DNA of 64,000 nt, taken from the NCBI GenBank assembly GCA_026210745.1, contig CP110631.1, positions 434,001-498,000 of the forward strand, read 5' to 3'. Made by a program: the position numbers and the translations under genes. Under the pieces are notes generated by a model, which saw only the letters and a program-made list of their open reading frames with translations, did not search any database and was not told the origin of the DNA. This DNA is from Exobasidium rhododendri. Taxonomy: Eukaryota; Basidiomycota; Exobasidiomycetes; Exobasidiales; Exobasidiaceae. How positions within the stretch are numbered: the stretch's first letter is position 1; each line of letters starts with the position of its first letter. Below are positions 1 through 8,821 of this stretch, one piece after another.

Positions 1-2
1 CT

Positions 3-1457
3 AGGACGCTCTCCTCACTGGCAAGGATCTCAAATTCATCCGTGGGTGAGCGGGGGCAGCATGGGACAGGAGAGTGGCAGGTGGGAAAGAAAGGAAGGGA
101 CCGGGTGATACAAGTGCCAATTGGAACTGTCGTCACAGTGCAGTACGAAGAGCCGCAAGACGAAGGAGAAAAAAAGGCATTGTCTTACGAGAATGATCTG
201 AAACGAAAGTATAGGAATGCTTTCCTACGGCTGAGAAAGACCTCTTCACGCTCGCTACCTGAGACTCACGCCGAAGAGGAGAGGGAGGAGCCTGATGCAT
301 TCGACAAGAGGGCTCAGCGAGATGCTGTCTGGCGACACTATCCTGGTGGTGCACACGAACATGCTTACTCTGCTTCAAGGGATGACTCAGAAAGTATAAT
401 TCTGAGTGAGGAAGAGCTTGCCGAGCAAGAGGAGATTTCAGAAGCAACCTCGGACATCGCTGGATCGATGGCTAATTTCAAAGAGTCTGAGCGCAGATAT
501 GCATTCACTCTTCTCGAGAATGACATGGATATCAAGAAAGAGAAGACTTCGCGGAATTCAAGCTGGGGAGTGCAAGAAAACGAAGAGACTGGCGAGTGGT
601 CCGCGGATCTGATTGAAGAAACCCGAACACCACTACTGGTCGCTTCTGGTGGTCTAGGCGGATCAGGCAATGCCTTCTTCCTATCTTCTTCCAACAAGAG
701 TCCAAAGATGGCCACGAAAGGCGGCACTGGTCAGATAGCCACCGTACATCTGGAGTGGAAGTTCAAAGGCGACGTTGGCTTGATCGGCTTGCCCAACGCA
801 GGGAAGAGCACATTTCTGAAATCAGTCTGTGAGACTGGAGAGGACGTTCGAGTGGCCAGCTACGCATTCACCACACTTAGTCCCAACGTGGGTGTGGTGC
901 GCTTGAGTGAAGATGGACTTCTCGGTGTTCGCAGCCAAGCATCCATTGAAGAAAGTGGCCAGCGTAAATTAATAGCCGGCGCTGAAGAACCACCAGAAGA
1001 AGAGCAAGAGCACTATTCCAAAGCGAAGGGTGACGAGGTGATGCGATTCACTTTGCAAGACTTGCCTGGATTGGTAGAAGGAGCATCGGACAATCGTGGC
1101 TTGGGACACTCTTTCTTGAAACATGTGGAAAGATGTCTGGCGCTCTACTACGTGGTAGATGTTCAATCCAAGCCGTGGCAAGATATGATCCTGGTGCATG
1201 ATGAGCTCGAGTCGTATCAAGCTGGTCTAGCAAAGAAAGTGAAGGGAGTCATTGCGAATAAATGTGACCTCCTCGATCCGGCGCACCGGGAAACACTGCG
1301 CATACTACGAGAGAAGGTCGCCCACCTACACGGCAATGAAGTCAAGGTCTACAACGTCAGTGCCAAGCATCGTCAGGGCGTGGAAAGGGTGGCTAAAGAG
1401 ATGGCGGCCGTAGTTCGACGGGAGCAGCAAGCACGAGCGAATCAATTCATCACCTAA
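3..1457 (+). CDS. MTG2: Obg-family (Mtg2-like) GTPase, 5' truncated by window edge
   Basis: The reading frame is open to the left edge, so the N-terminus is missing; residues before the first internal GTG codon (position 42) still look like the Obg fold. The G domain is complete: G1 GLPNAGKST (about nt 786-812), switch region TLSPNVG, G3 DLPGLVEGA with the Obg-typical RGLGHSFLKHVERC, G4 NKCD and G5 SAKH. Obg/Mtg2 GTPases act in late assembly of the mitochondrial large ribosomal subunit. The protein is unusual in carrying a long acidic insertion between the remaining Obg-fold strands (about nt 200-640) and a second insertion of about 45 residues between switch I and G3. No intron is seen in the visible part. 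The family call is firm; the mitochondrial location is inferred from the fungal orthologue. Confidence 0.9.
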   Translation, partial: RTLSSLARISNSSVGERGQHGTGEWQVGKKGRDRVIQVPIGTVVTVQYEEPQDEGEKKALSYENDLKRKYRNAFLRLRKTSSRSLPETHAEEEREEPDAFDKRAQRDAVWRHYPGGAHEHAYSASRDDSESIILSEEELAEQEEISEATSDIAGSMANFKESERRYAFTLLENDMDIKKEKTSRNSSWGVQENEETGEWSADLIEETRTPLLVASGGLGGSGNAFFLSSSNKSPKMATKGGTGQIATVHLEWKFKGDVGLIGLPNAGKSTFLKSVCETGEDVRVASYAFTTLSPNVGVVRLSEDGLLGVRSQASIEESGQRKLIAGAEEPPEEEQEHYSKAKGDEVMRFTLQDLPGLVEGASDNRGLGHSFLKHVERCLALYYVVDVQSKPWQDMILVHDELESYQAGLAKKVKGVIANKCDLLDPAHRETLRILREKVAHLHGNEVKVYNVSAKHRQGVERVAKEMAAVVRREQQARANQFIT

Positions 1458-1955
1458 CCACTGCATCATGTAAATTAACAGCAAGACACACATACACTCC
1501 TCCCTTCCCTCTATCACTGTATTATCTATTCATTGCAATATCACACTCGCACAAGCATCCCCGTCGGACGGATCAGGACGGCAACGGGTGGCTAGGACGG
1601 TCTTCTAGTCTCCCCCCCTTTCCCTCTTGGGCTTACGCGAACAGGAGGGCAAAGTCGGAATGGGGCGCATTGGCCCTAACTGATTTTCTACCTGATTCTC
1701 GCCCTGGAATTAGGCTTTTACCGGCGCGGGGGACGATCATGCTTGTGTGATCCCATTGGATTTGTGACCCCTTGGCGTCTGTTAGTAGAGTCATGCGGGC
1801 ACACATTAATTAGTCAAGACAAGAAAGTATTTGAAAAAAAAGCTGGTGTCCGCCCTCGCCTCAAGGCTGAGCTGCAGATATAAGAGAGTGAACAGAAGAG
1901 AAGGAGAGCGGCAATACTTTGTTCTTCATACTTTGTCGTCAGCACTCTTGACAAT
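1458..1955. other. Intergenic: 3' end of Obg gene and AOX promoter
   Basis: No supported gene. The last ~100 bases before the alternative oxidase start hold a TATA-like GATATAAG (about 1877-1884), roughly 75 bases upstream of the ATG, in a suitable place for a core promoter. The rest is moderately GC-rich with an A-run near 1835. No RNA gene recognised. Confidence 0.5.
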
Positions 1956-3472
1956 ATGCTGACATTACGCTCCGCCCACACGTTGACCGCTTCCAGGGCA
2001 GCACTGCTACATACTCGTGCCCCTCTATACCACTCTGCTCTTCGACGTCAGTTCCACGCTGGATGCTCGCAGCGGCAAGGACTCCAAGAAGGAGATACGA
2101 GTGTGAAGAAAGCCCCGCCACTTGCTACCATAGCAGAGGAAGTACTAAAGGATAAATATGAGCCAGGTTGGGCGATGAATCATGCCAAATACACAGACGA
2201 AGATCTGAAAGCCGTCAGAGTGGTCCACAAGAAGAGGGAGAATTGGGGTGATCGCATCGCTGGTCTCATGGTTGCAGTAGCTAGAACAGGATTCGACATT
2301 GCCACTCGATATCCTAAGCACCAGCAGCGATTCCCTCGAACAAAGGCATCTGAAACAAACATGGTCAGGGTAGGCTTGCCCAAGCTGGAACAGAATCACG
2401 ACAAAGCAGTGGCGAGAGCGCAAGGAGAGCAAGTTCAAAGCAAAGACAAAGACCTACCAGAAGAGATGGAATTAGGCGAAATGAGAAGGAGACATCTATG
2501 CTTTGGACCTGAAGCTTGGCTCGTACGGATCGTCTTTCTCGAATCAATAGCCGGTGTACCAGTGAGTGCTTCTTTCATACGCTGATCTAGATAGAGGTGG
2601 CGCCCCAAAAGGAAGTGGTACTGCATGCACATCATTTTAAGACGTGTTTTTCGATGCCAAATTAGAGTTGTCGGGCATTTTATTCGTTTCTGAACAACGC
2701 GTTGCTGACACATTGTGTTGTGTACCCTTGCAACAGGGCATGGTAGCAGCCTCGGTTCGACATTTGCATTCGTTGCGACTGCTGCGGAGGGACAAGGGAT
2801 GGGTAGCAACGCTACTCGAAGAAGCAGCCAATGAAAGACAACATCTTTTGGTCTCGCTGAAGTTGTACAAACCAGGTCGATTCATGCGGACGATGCTCCT
2901 CTTGGCTCAAGGCGTGTTCTACAATTTCTTCTTCTTCTTTTACCTCGTTGCACCTCGAGTGGCGCACAGATTCGTCGGTATACTGGAGGAAGAGGCAGTG
3001 CTGACATACTCGAGGATATGTGACGATATAGTAGAAGGTCGACTACCGGAGTGGGAACACTATCCTGCACCTCAGATCGCTATTGACTACTGGGGACTGA
3101 AAGCAAATGCCAAGATTTTGGACGTGATGAAATCATTGCGAGCAGATGAAGGTGGGTGGTCTCCTGGTATCATCGGCTGTGGCACTTCTGCTGACTTCTT
3201 CTTCTCCCTCTTTCCCCTCAATGATATAAAAAGCCAACCACCGATATACCAACCATACTCTCGCGGAATTGAAAGACACAGACTACAATCCATTCGCTTA
3301 TGGAGATGCGTCGCCGTCTTCCAGAGGACTGACATGGGGACTCACTCGAGACGAAGCGATTCAGTACTTTGAGGTAGAAGATGCCAAGCGAAGGCAAAAG
3401 GCCCATGCGCCTGCTCTTCCTCACTCAGATGAAAAAGGACCCTTCCAAGGAAGAGATGGGTCGCCGGCCTAG
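1956..3472 (+). CDS. AOX1: Mitochondrial alternative oxidase
   Basis: Three exons: 1956-2561, 2737-3151 and 3234-3472, giving 419 residues; introns of 175 and 82 nt with GTGAGT/CAG and GTGGGT/AAG ends. Alternative oxidase is the cyanide-insensitive ubiquinol oxidase of the mitochondrial inner membrane. The di-iron ligand motifs are all present: FLESIAGVPGMV (Glu196, spanning intron 1), NERQH (Glu235, His238), LEEEAV (about 286-290) and RADEANHRY (Glu340, His343, spanning intron 2). The basic, Ser/Arg-rich first ~35 residues fit a mitochondrial presequence. NERQH has Gln where Met is commonest in the family. The third exon starts inside the last iron motif, which fixes the second splice site. 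Length is normal for fungal AOX plus presequence. Confidence 0.95.
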
Positions 3473-3653
3473 GAGTGCGCCTGATGCGAGCCAAGACAAA
3501 CCCCTGTAGAATAGCGACTTGGTACGACGATACCTTTCACCACTCCTTCATCCGTGACTATTTGTGCTCACAAACACGAAAGTCATCGTCTACCATGAAG
3601 TGTGTCGCGTTGATGTTTCACTGATTCGATTGATGAGACTAGTACACATCTTC

Positions 3654-4640
3654 TCAAGTGAAGAAGTCGAGTATCTCCTTCTCGAGTTCGGTGGGGATTT
3701 CTTCTGGAAGGTAGTGACCGCAAGGGTATGCCTTGCCAGTCGCATCTTTGCAAACATCCTTCCACAATTCAATCGTAGCATCTCCGAACATGAGCTGATT
3801 AAGTCCCTTTGATCCCCATAGAGCTCGAAGTGGCATCGCTACCTCTCGACCTGCTTTTCGGTCTGCCTCATCTAACTCAAGATCAACTCCACCTGGCGCA
3901 GAGCATCGGTAATCTTCACATGTAGCGTGAACGTGCTCCGGTGATGACAATTGGTCCAGGTACGATTCTAGTATCTCTGGTGGGAAGACGCTGCTATCCG
4001 ACGGATTGAATCGGGTTACCATCTTCTGTAGGTAGTTGCCCGGTCGACTTGCTATCATCTCTTCCGGAAATGGATAAGGTTGAATAAGAAAGAACCAATG
4101 CCAGTATGCAGTAGCAAAGGTAGAGTTTGTCTTGTTGTAAAGGTCCAACGTGGGCACAATGTCGAGTACCATGACCCGAGTGATGACTTCAGGAAAATCC
4201 AAAGCCATTCGGTGACTTACTCTACCACCACGATCATGACCGACAACAGCAAACTTTGAGTAGCTAAAGGACTTCATCAACTCCACCATATCCCTAGCCA
4301 TCTCACGCTTTGAGTATCGACTTTGTAGCGCTTTCTCTGTAGGTTGATCTCCACCTCCCTTCAAATTACGAACTCTAGGCACTCCACTCTTTCCATGACC
4401 TCGCAAGTCGGCAATCACGATATCTCGTCCTGCACTCTTGACTAGTGCAGGTGCGAGTCGATGAAAGATGAGAAGATTCTGCGGGTGTCCATGTAACAGT
4501 AAGAGCGGCTCCTTGCTGGATTCGCCATGTTTATACTGTAATGCATATATGTGGTGTTTGTCGAGCAGCGGATCAGAAGGAGAAGGCGGGATGGGGACCG
4601 TGTGCTCCTGGAAGCCTGCGGAGGTAAATGCTGTAGTCAT
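3654..4640 (-). CDS. Alpha/beta hydrolase, fluoroacetate-dehalogenase-like
   Basis: Uninterrupted 328-residue protein. The alpha/beta-hydrolase landmarks are HGHPQ (oxyanion region, 50-54), DLRGHGKS (78-85) and the nucleophile elbow GHDRGGR (135-140), with Asp136 as nucleophile rather than Ser. Asp160 (LDIVPT) and His309 (CGHY) can complete the triad. Arg137 and Arg140, the YWHWFF stretch (His181, Trp182) and Tyr243 in CEDYR match the carboxylate- and halide-binding residues known from bacterial haloacetate/fluoroacetate dehalogenases, which hydrolyse the carbon-halogen bond through an aspartyl ester. An epoxide hydrolase is the main alternative, but the His-Trp halide pair favours a dehalogenase-type enzyme. 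There is no signal peptide. It converges with nothing; its start is 125 bases from the end of ATG6 on the same strand. Confidence 0.85.
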   Translation of the reverse strand: MTTAFTSAGFQEHTVPIPPSPSDPLLDKHHIYALQYKHGESSKEPLLLLHGHPQNLLIFHRLAPALVKSAGRDIVIADLRGHGKSGVPRVRNLKGGGDQPTEKALQSRYSKREMARDMVELMKSFSYSKFAVVGHDRGGRVSHRMALDFPEVITRVMVLDIVPTLDLYNKTNSTFATAYWHWFFLIQPYPFPEEMIASRPGNYLQKMVTRFNPSDSSVFPPEILESYLDQLSSPEHVHATCEDYRCSAPGGVDLELDEADRKAGREVAMPLRALWGSKGLNQLMFGDATIELWKDVCKDATGKAYPCGHYLPEEIPTELEKEILDFFT

Positions 4641-4764
4641 TGTGGGGGTTTTCTTTTAATTATGCGGGTGGAGGAATGGAGGGAAGAAGTAGTAGCTTGA
4701 AATAGTGCGCGACTGCTTAGAGTCCCAAGCAAAGGCGCGGCGCACAGACCAAGCCTGCGCTTTC

Positions 4765-6198
4765 TCAGGCGGCATCCATCGTCGTGACAATGGAGGAGAG
4801 GAGCATCTTGAGCGTCATCAAGACGTTCCGTAGCGCTCTTGTCCACACCTCGTCCGACTTGCGAATCGAAGAGCCTCCAATCTTGTCTTTATTGATGATG
4901 TGAGGTGATTTGAAAGAGGTGTCTCGAACGGCAACATGTTCACAGAGCTGCCTCAAGCAATCCAGGAATGCTATCATACCGTGGTCAAATCTGCGATCAG
5001 GAAGGAGGCGTCCAAGCTGCCAATCCGACGATCCATGTAGCATGTACACCTCTTTCCGGTCTCCTCCTACTTTTTCCACCGCACTGAACGATCCCATCGG
5101 TACGACTTTATAGTTGATGAAAGTCAAGTCAACTTTTCGTGCCAGAGTCACCAATAAGAGAGCGGTCTGGCCCCAAGCAGCATTCACCTCTGTCCATTCT
5201 ACAGCTCCACCTCGACTTGTGGCGTCGTTCTGTAGTCGTCCAAGGCGTAGTCCGTTGATGGTTCCGTAACCGTCTTCATATCCGATGCAGAAAGCGTCGT
5301 TGTAGACATTAGTAGATTGTAGTCTGGTCAATTGAGCCCTCTCGGACGAAAGCGACGCTTGAAGGGAGGATCGTTGAGCCGAAAGTTCAGAAGCATTCCT
5401 ACTCAAGGCGGTATATGATTGCCAAAATTGTCGCTCTTCCTCCTCCAGCCTCTTCTCTTCCTCGTCTAAAGCTAGCAAATCAGCTTCAACGGCAGCCTCT
5501 TCCTCTTTCGCCGCTTCCAATTCTGCTTTTGTTTCTGTTGCTTGAATGACGAGCTTCTTGATTTCCAACGTCACGGCTTCCCTCGAAGTTTTCTCATCTT
5601 CGCCACTACGCAACTCCTCGTCGAAAGCAATGTATGCGTCCCTTTCCCGCCTTACCTCATCGAGCTGCCCTTCCATGACGGTGAGTAGTACATTGGTGCA
5701 GTCACTGCAGAGAGGATGATCGATTGCAGCGGTGAGCGCTCCATTTTCTCCAATTGGTAGACGAGCTTTCTGGTTCCTTTCTTTTGGTGTAAGCTTTAGT
5801 GTTGCAGCGGATAAACGAGGATCGGTGGGCGGTACCCAAGAAGGTGGTGGGGTAGTCTTTGACAAAAGCTCGAATAGGGATGTAGTCAGCGCCAGATGAT
5901 TCGACAGAAGATTACGACTCCCTTCTGGTCGCTCCACCAAGTTTTCTTCCTTAGATGACAAAGAAGAAGGTGCTATCGGTGAAATGGCTTGATCGGCCTC
6001 TACTGTAGCATGTGGTTTTGCGGCAGATTGCAGTGTCTTCCTTGCGGAAGTACTAGCTGGTTGACGAAGCAAGATAGACTCTGCCTCGATCACGTCGTAT
6101 GCCGATTGAGTCAATGCACCTCCGGCTGCTGTATCATCGGACAGCGAGGATGGAAGTTTCAGTGCCTGACGACATCTTTGACAACTGAAGGTGGGCAT
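4765..6198 (-). CDS. ATG6: Beclin-1/Atg6/Vps30 autophagy protein
   Basis: Single-exon 477-residue protein. The N-terminus has CxxC pairs (SCQRC near residue 5; CSDC near 160), followed by a strongly acidic/leucine coiled coil (about 180-285) and the evolutionarily conserved C-terminal domain with NVYNDAF, FCIGYEDGYGTING, LGRL, VEWTEVNAAWGQ and a FINYKVVPMGSFS stretch. These are the signature segments of Beclin/Atg6. Atg6/Vps30 is a subunit of the class III PI3-kinase complexes that make PI3P for autophagosome formation and vacuolar sorting. Length is normal for fungi. The start is the first ATG and lies about 270 bases from the divergent ATP16 gene. Confidence 0.95.
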   Translation of the reverse strand: MPTFSCQRCRQALKLPSSLSDDTAAGGALTQSAYDVIEAESILLRQPASTSARKTLQSAAKPHATVEADQAISPIAPSSLSSKEENLVERPEGSRNLLSNHLALTTSLFELLSKTTPPPSWVPPTDPRLSAATLKLTPKERNQKARLPIGENGALTAAIDHPLCSDCTNVLLTVMEGQLDEVRRERDAYIAFDEELRSGEDEKTSREAVTLEIKKLVIQATETKAELEAAKEEEAAVEADLLALDEEEKRLEEEERQFWQSYTALSRNASELSAQRSSLQASLSSERAQLTRLQSTNVYNDAFCIGYEDGYGTINGLRLGRLQNDATSRGGAVEWTEVNAAWGQTALLLVTLARKVDLTFINYKVVPMGSFSAVEKVGGDRKEVYMLHGSSDWQLGRLLPDRRFDHGMIAFLDCLRQLCEHVAVRDTSFKSPHIINKDKIGGSSIRKSDEVWTRALRNVLMTLKMLLSSIVTTMDAA

Positions 6199-6469
6199 TT
6201 CACGACACAGTCTCGATCACAAGCGACTTCAAAGCATGTTTTCTGAGGATTAGATAGTAATGGTCCTTGTGCGGACATTTGGCTCTTAGAAATTTAAAGA
6301 TTCGTGGGCTTGTGCGAGGATTTCGACACGTGTAGATTATCCACGTGAGTCCCCTTCTTGCTTCCTCTTTACCCGGCCAAGGTCGGCTGTCGATCTACCA
6401 TCTCACGAAAGTCTGTCTATTCTTCGCCAATTTTGACCTTTCATCCCACAGTCACTTTCACTGCCCATC

Positions 6470-7337
6470 ATGGTCTTCTCAAGCATCTCTCGAGCTGCTA
6501 TGCCAGCATTGCGATCGGCCGCCCGACCATCGATGATCAACATGGCGCGACCTGCCACTGTCAATTTGGGCCGACGTGGATACGCTGAAGCTGTCAGTGA
6601 CAAGCTTCAATTGAGCTTGATCTTGCCCCATCAAGTACGTAGGCAGCGAATCAGTAGATACAGGTGGGGACATGATTGATTCTTACACTGGTTTGCGCAG
6701 GCATTGTACGAAGGCGAGGTCACTCAAGTAAATCTGTCATCGTAAGTGGGAGAATTTGCATCTCCAATGATCTCCCTCCAGGAGTTTGCTCACAACCGTA
6801 TTACCGTTACAGAACCTCTGGTGACATGGGTATCCTTTCATGTGAGTAACGATGATACTGTGGATGATATTCAGCAATACTGCATGGTGCTGAGAATGTC
6901 CTTCTTAATAGCTCACGTTCCAAGTATCGAGGAGTTGGCACCCGGTGTATTGGAAGTCGTCGAATCCAGTGGTACAAAGAAATGGTTTGGTGAGTGGGGA
7001 GGAAGGTAGAGCTTTCGAAACTTTACACTGAACTGTGCAACTTTCGTTGTCAAAGTTTCTGGAGGTTTCGCAATTGTCCACCCCAACAACAAGCTGACCA
7101 TAAACGCCATTGAAGCATACCAGCTCGACCAATTCTCATCAGAGGTAAGATCTCCAGGACGAAAGCTCTTGTGACGATGCACGCAATTGACGCACTTTAC
7201 CTGCACAGGCCGTTCGATCTGCCCTTGCTGAAGCTCAACGAGTCGCCAGTGGATCAGGCAGCGCAGAATCGAAAGCAGAGGCTGACGTTGAAGTGTCAGT
7301 CTTGACCGCTCTCCAAAGTGCTCTTGGCAGCAGCTAG
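6470..7337 (+). CDS. ATP16: F1F0-ATP synthase delta subunit, mitochondrial
   Basis: Six exons: 6470-6634, 6701-6741, 6813-6841, 6912-6989, 7056-7144, 7209-7337, giving 176 residues; all phases fit and introns are 64-71 nt. This is the most finely split gene in the window, with 41-nt and 29-nt internal exons. The first ~38 residues are basic and Ala/Ser-rich, ending near RRGYAEA, as expected for a mitochondrial presequence. The mature part reads SLILPHQALYEGEVTQVNL, SGDMGILSSHVPSIEELAPGV and FVSGGFA, diagnostic for the delta/epsilon subunit of the F1 central stalk. The protein contributes to rotor assembly and coupling in ATP synthase at the inner membrane. Confidence 0.93.
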
Positions 7338-7460
7338 ATGTAGATAGACCACTATACGATGTACGTGAACTTTGTACCACACAAGGACTCATAGTCTGAG
7401 AATGTTGCGTAGATGTGATTTCAAAGCGGATGATAAATATACAAATTGGAAGGAAAGGGA

Positions 7461-8409
7461 TCAGCTCCGAGAGGCGACCTTTGGCTCCCAGGTGTTCTGA
7501 TGAAAGGGCAATTTAGTATTGTCAGTAGTGCTCCGTCAGTCTTCAATTTTATCCCGTCACTTACAATCTTCGGCCGCACAGTCGAATATGTCTTGAAGGC
7601 GCCTCGAGTTCCAGTGACACTGTCTCGGTGGTCCTGAAGGATTCAAATGAGATTGATCAGCTTTTGGCTCGAGTGAGATACTACGAGGCTTGATGAAATT
7701 GAGATGTAGAGACTACTAAACGAACCCATCACTTGTAGAAGTAAATAGCGAGAAAACGGGCAGATACGAGCTCGTGTTTCTAAGAAACACACGTTTACTA
7801 TGGGATCCATCATATGTAGATACGAACAGCCATCTCGATTGACTTGCTTTCTCCCTTCGACACACGCCTTCACCACGGACACGTAGTGACCAGGTTCCAG
7901 CGCCTTTCAAAGATGAAGAAAGCGGCAGTCAATCAACGCTATCGATCGATTTGGATCCAGAGAACGATGGAAAAGGGGGAAAGAATAGCAACGGTCAATG
8001 ACCGGTAGCATACTACTCACAGCCTGCCATGTAGGCTTGGAAGCTTGAACGACTGGGTCGGCATTCGGTGGATCTTGCCTGATGTGATTTAGCCAAGAAT
8101 GCCAGACAGGCTCAACTTGAGGTGCGCTGAAGTCGTGTGCCGCAAAGTCGACCCATCGATTTCGGCCAGGAATCTCATCAAAGTCCTCGTAGTACTTGTT
8201 ACCAAGCCTGTAGAGTCAGTGAATAGCATATTCATTTTGTCAGATAAGACTTCATGACTCGGACCCTATCTACCTTCCTTTTCCTGTGTGACTTACGAGT
8301 CAGTCCCCATCAGTGTTCCGGCTTTTGCATCACCTATGTAGTTGAGATCATGCCAGAACTTCTTCCAGCCGGCCTGTCTGATGTGTCTTATTGTACGAGG
8401 GAGCGACAT
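7461..8409 (-). CDS. NDUFA12: Complex I subunit NDUFA12 (B17.2 family)
   Basis: Four exons on the minus strand: 8409-8297, 8207-8021, 7633-7565, 7496-7461, giving 134 residues with consistent phases. The protein begins MSLPRTIRHIRQAG and contains KAGTLMGTDSLGNKYYED, PGRNRWV, VWHSWLNH and the C-terminal GTRGAFKTYSTVRPKI...TWEPK, all recognisable B17.2/NDUFA12 segments. It is an accessory subunit of mitochondrial NADH:ubiquinone oxidoreductase. Introns 1 and 3 are short (89 and 68 nt), but intron 2 (8020-7634) is 387 nt, the longest I assign in this window. No conserved protein segment is missing between WQA and DHRDSVTGT, so I read it as one intron and not a lost exon. It converges on ATP16 with a 123-base gap. 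Confidence 0.9.
7774..7790. repeat. Perfect 7-bp inverted repeat (3-nt loop) inside NDUFA12 intron 2
   Basis: The sequence gtgtttc-taa-gaaacac is a perfect short hairpin within the 387-nt intron of NDUFA12. A single short inverted repeat is expected by chance now and then; it is noted because the host intron is an outlier in length and could carry a structured RNA. Confidence 0.4.
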
Positions 8410-8821
8410 CTTCTCTTGTTGTCAGGTGTAAGATGTATGAGGAGCCACTTGAATGAGATCGGAAATGGAGATGAGAGCGCGGCGCTTGATCGGCAGCCAA
8501 TAAGCTGGCCTTGCCAAATGATGCATGCGCTAGTCAGGTGACGCGAGGGCGCCCCCTTCTCTCTCGACTTGAAATCGTACATCGTCAAGGCGTCGGGCAA
8601 GCCGACATCTACATATTCTTCCCCGCCATCACTAAACGCTGAGTAATCCTCTTGTATATTTTGTTGCACTACAGATACTGGCTGGCAATAGAAACAAAGT
8701 CCTTTCATACTTTTGCATCGGTCTTCCTCAGTGTATGGCTGACCCAACAAGCATTCTTGGACATACTCTTGAGAGACATTTGCGTCTTCAGGGCCTCGAG
8801 TAGAATTGAACATCTTTCATC
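8410..8821. other. Divergent promoter region between NDUFA12 and MPE1
   Basis: The two start codons face away from each other across 412 bases, so both promoters must lie here. No clear TATA box on either strand. A minus-strand frame open for about 140 codons crosses this region and runs over the NDUFA12 start; it matches no family I know and is treated as chance. Confidence 0.45.

Noticed and set aside
2562-3233. Frames crossing AOX introns (e.g. a 242-codon frame from 2644)
   Set aside because: They run through splice sites and lose the conserved GVP-GMV and RADEANHR joins.
8388-8813. 141-codon minus-strand frame starting 8 bases from the MPE1 ATG
   Set aside because: Overlaps the NDUFA12 start in another phase and shows no recognisable domain; probably leader sequence.
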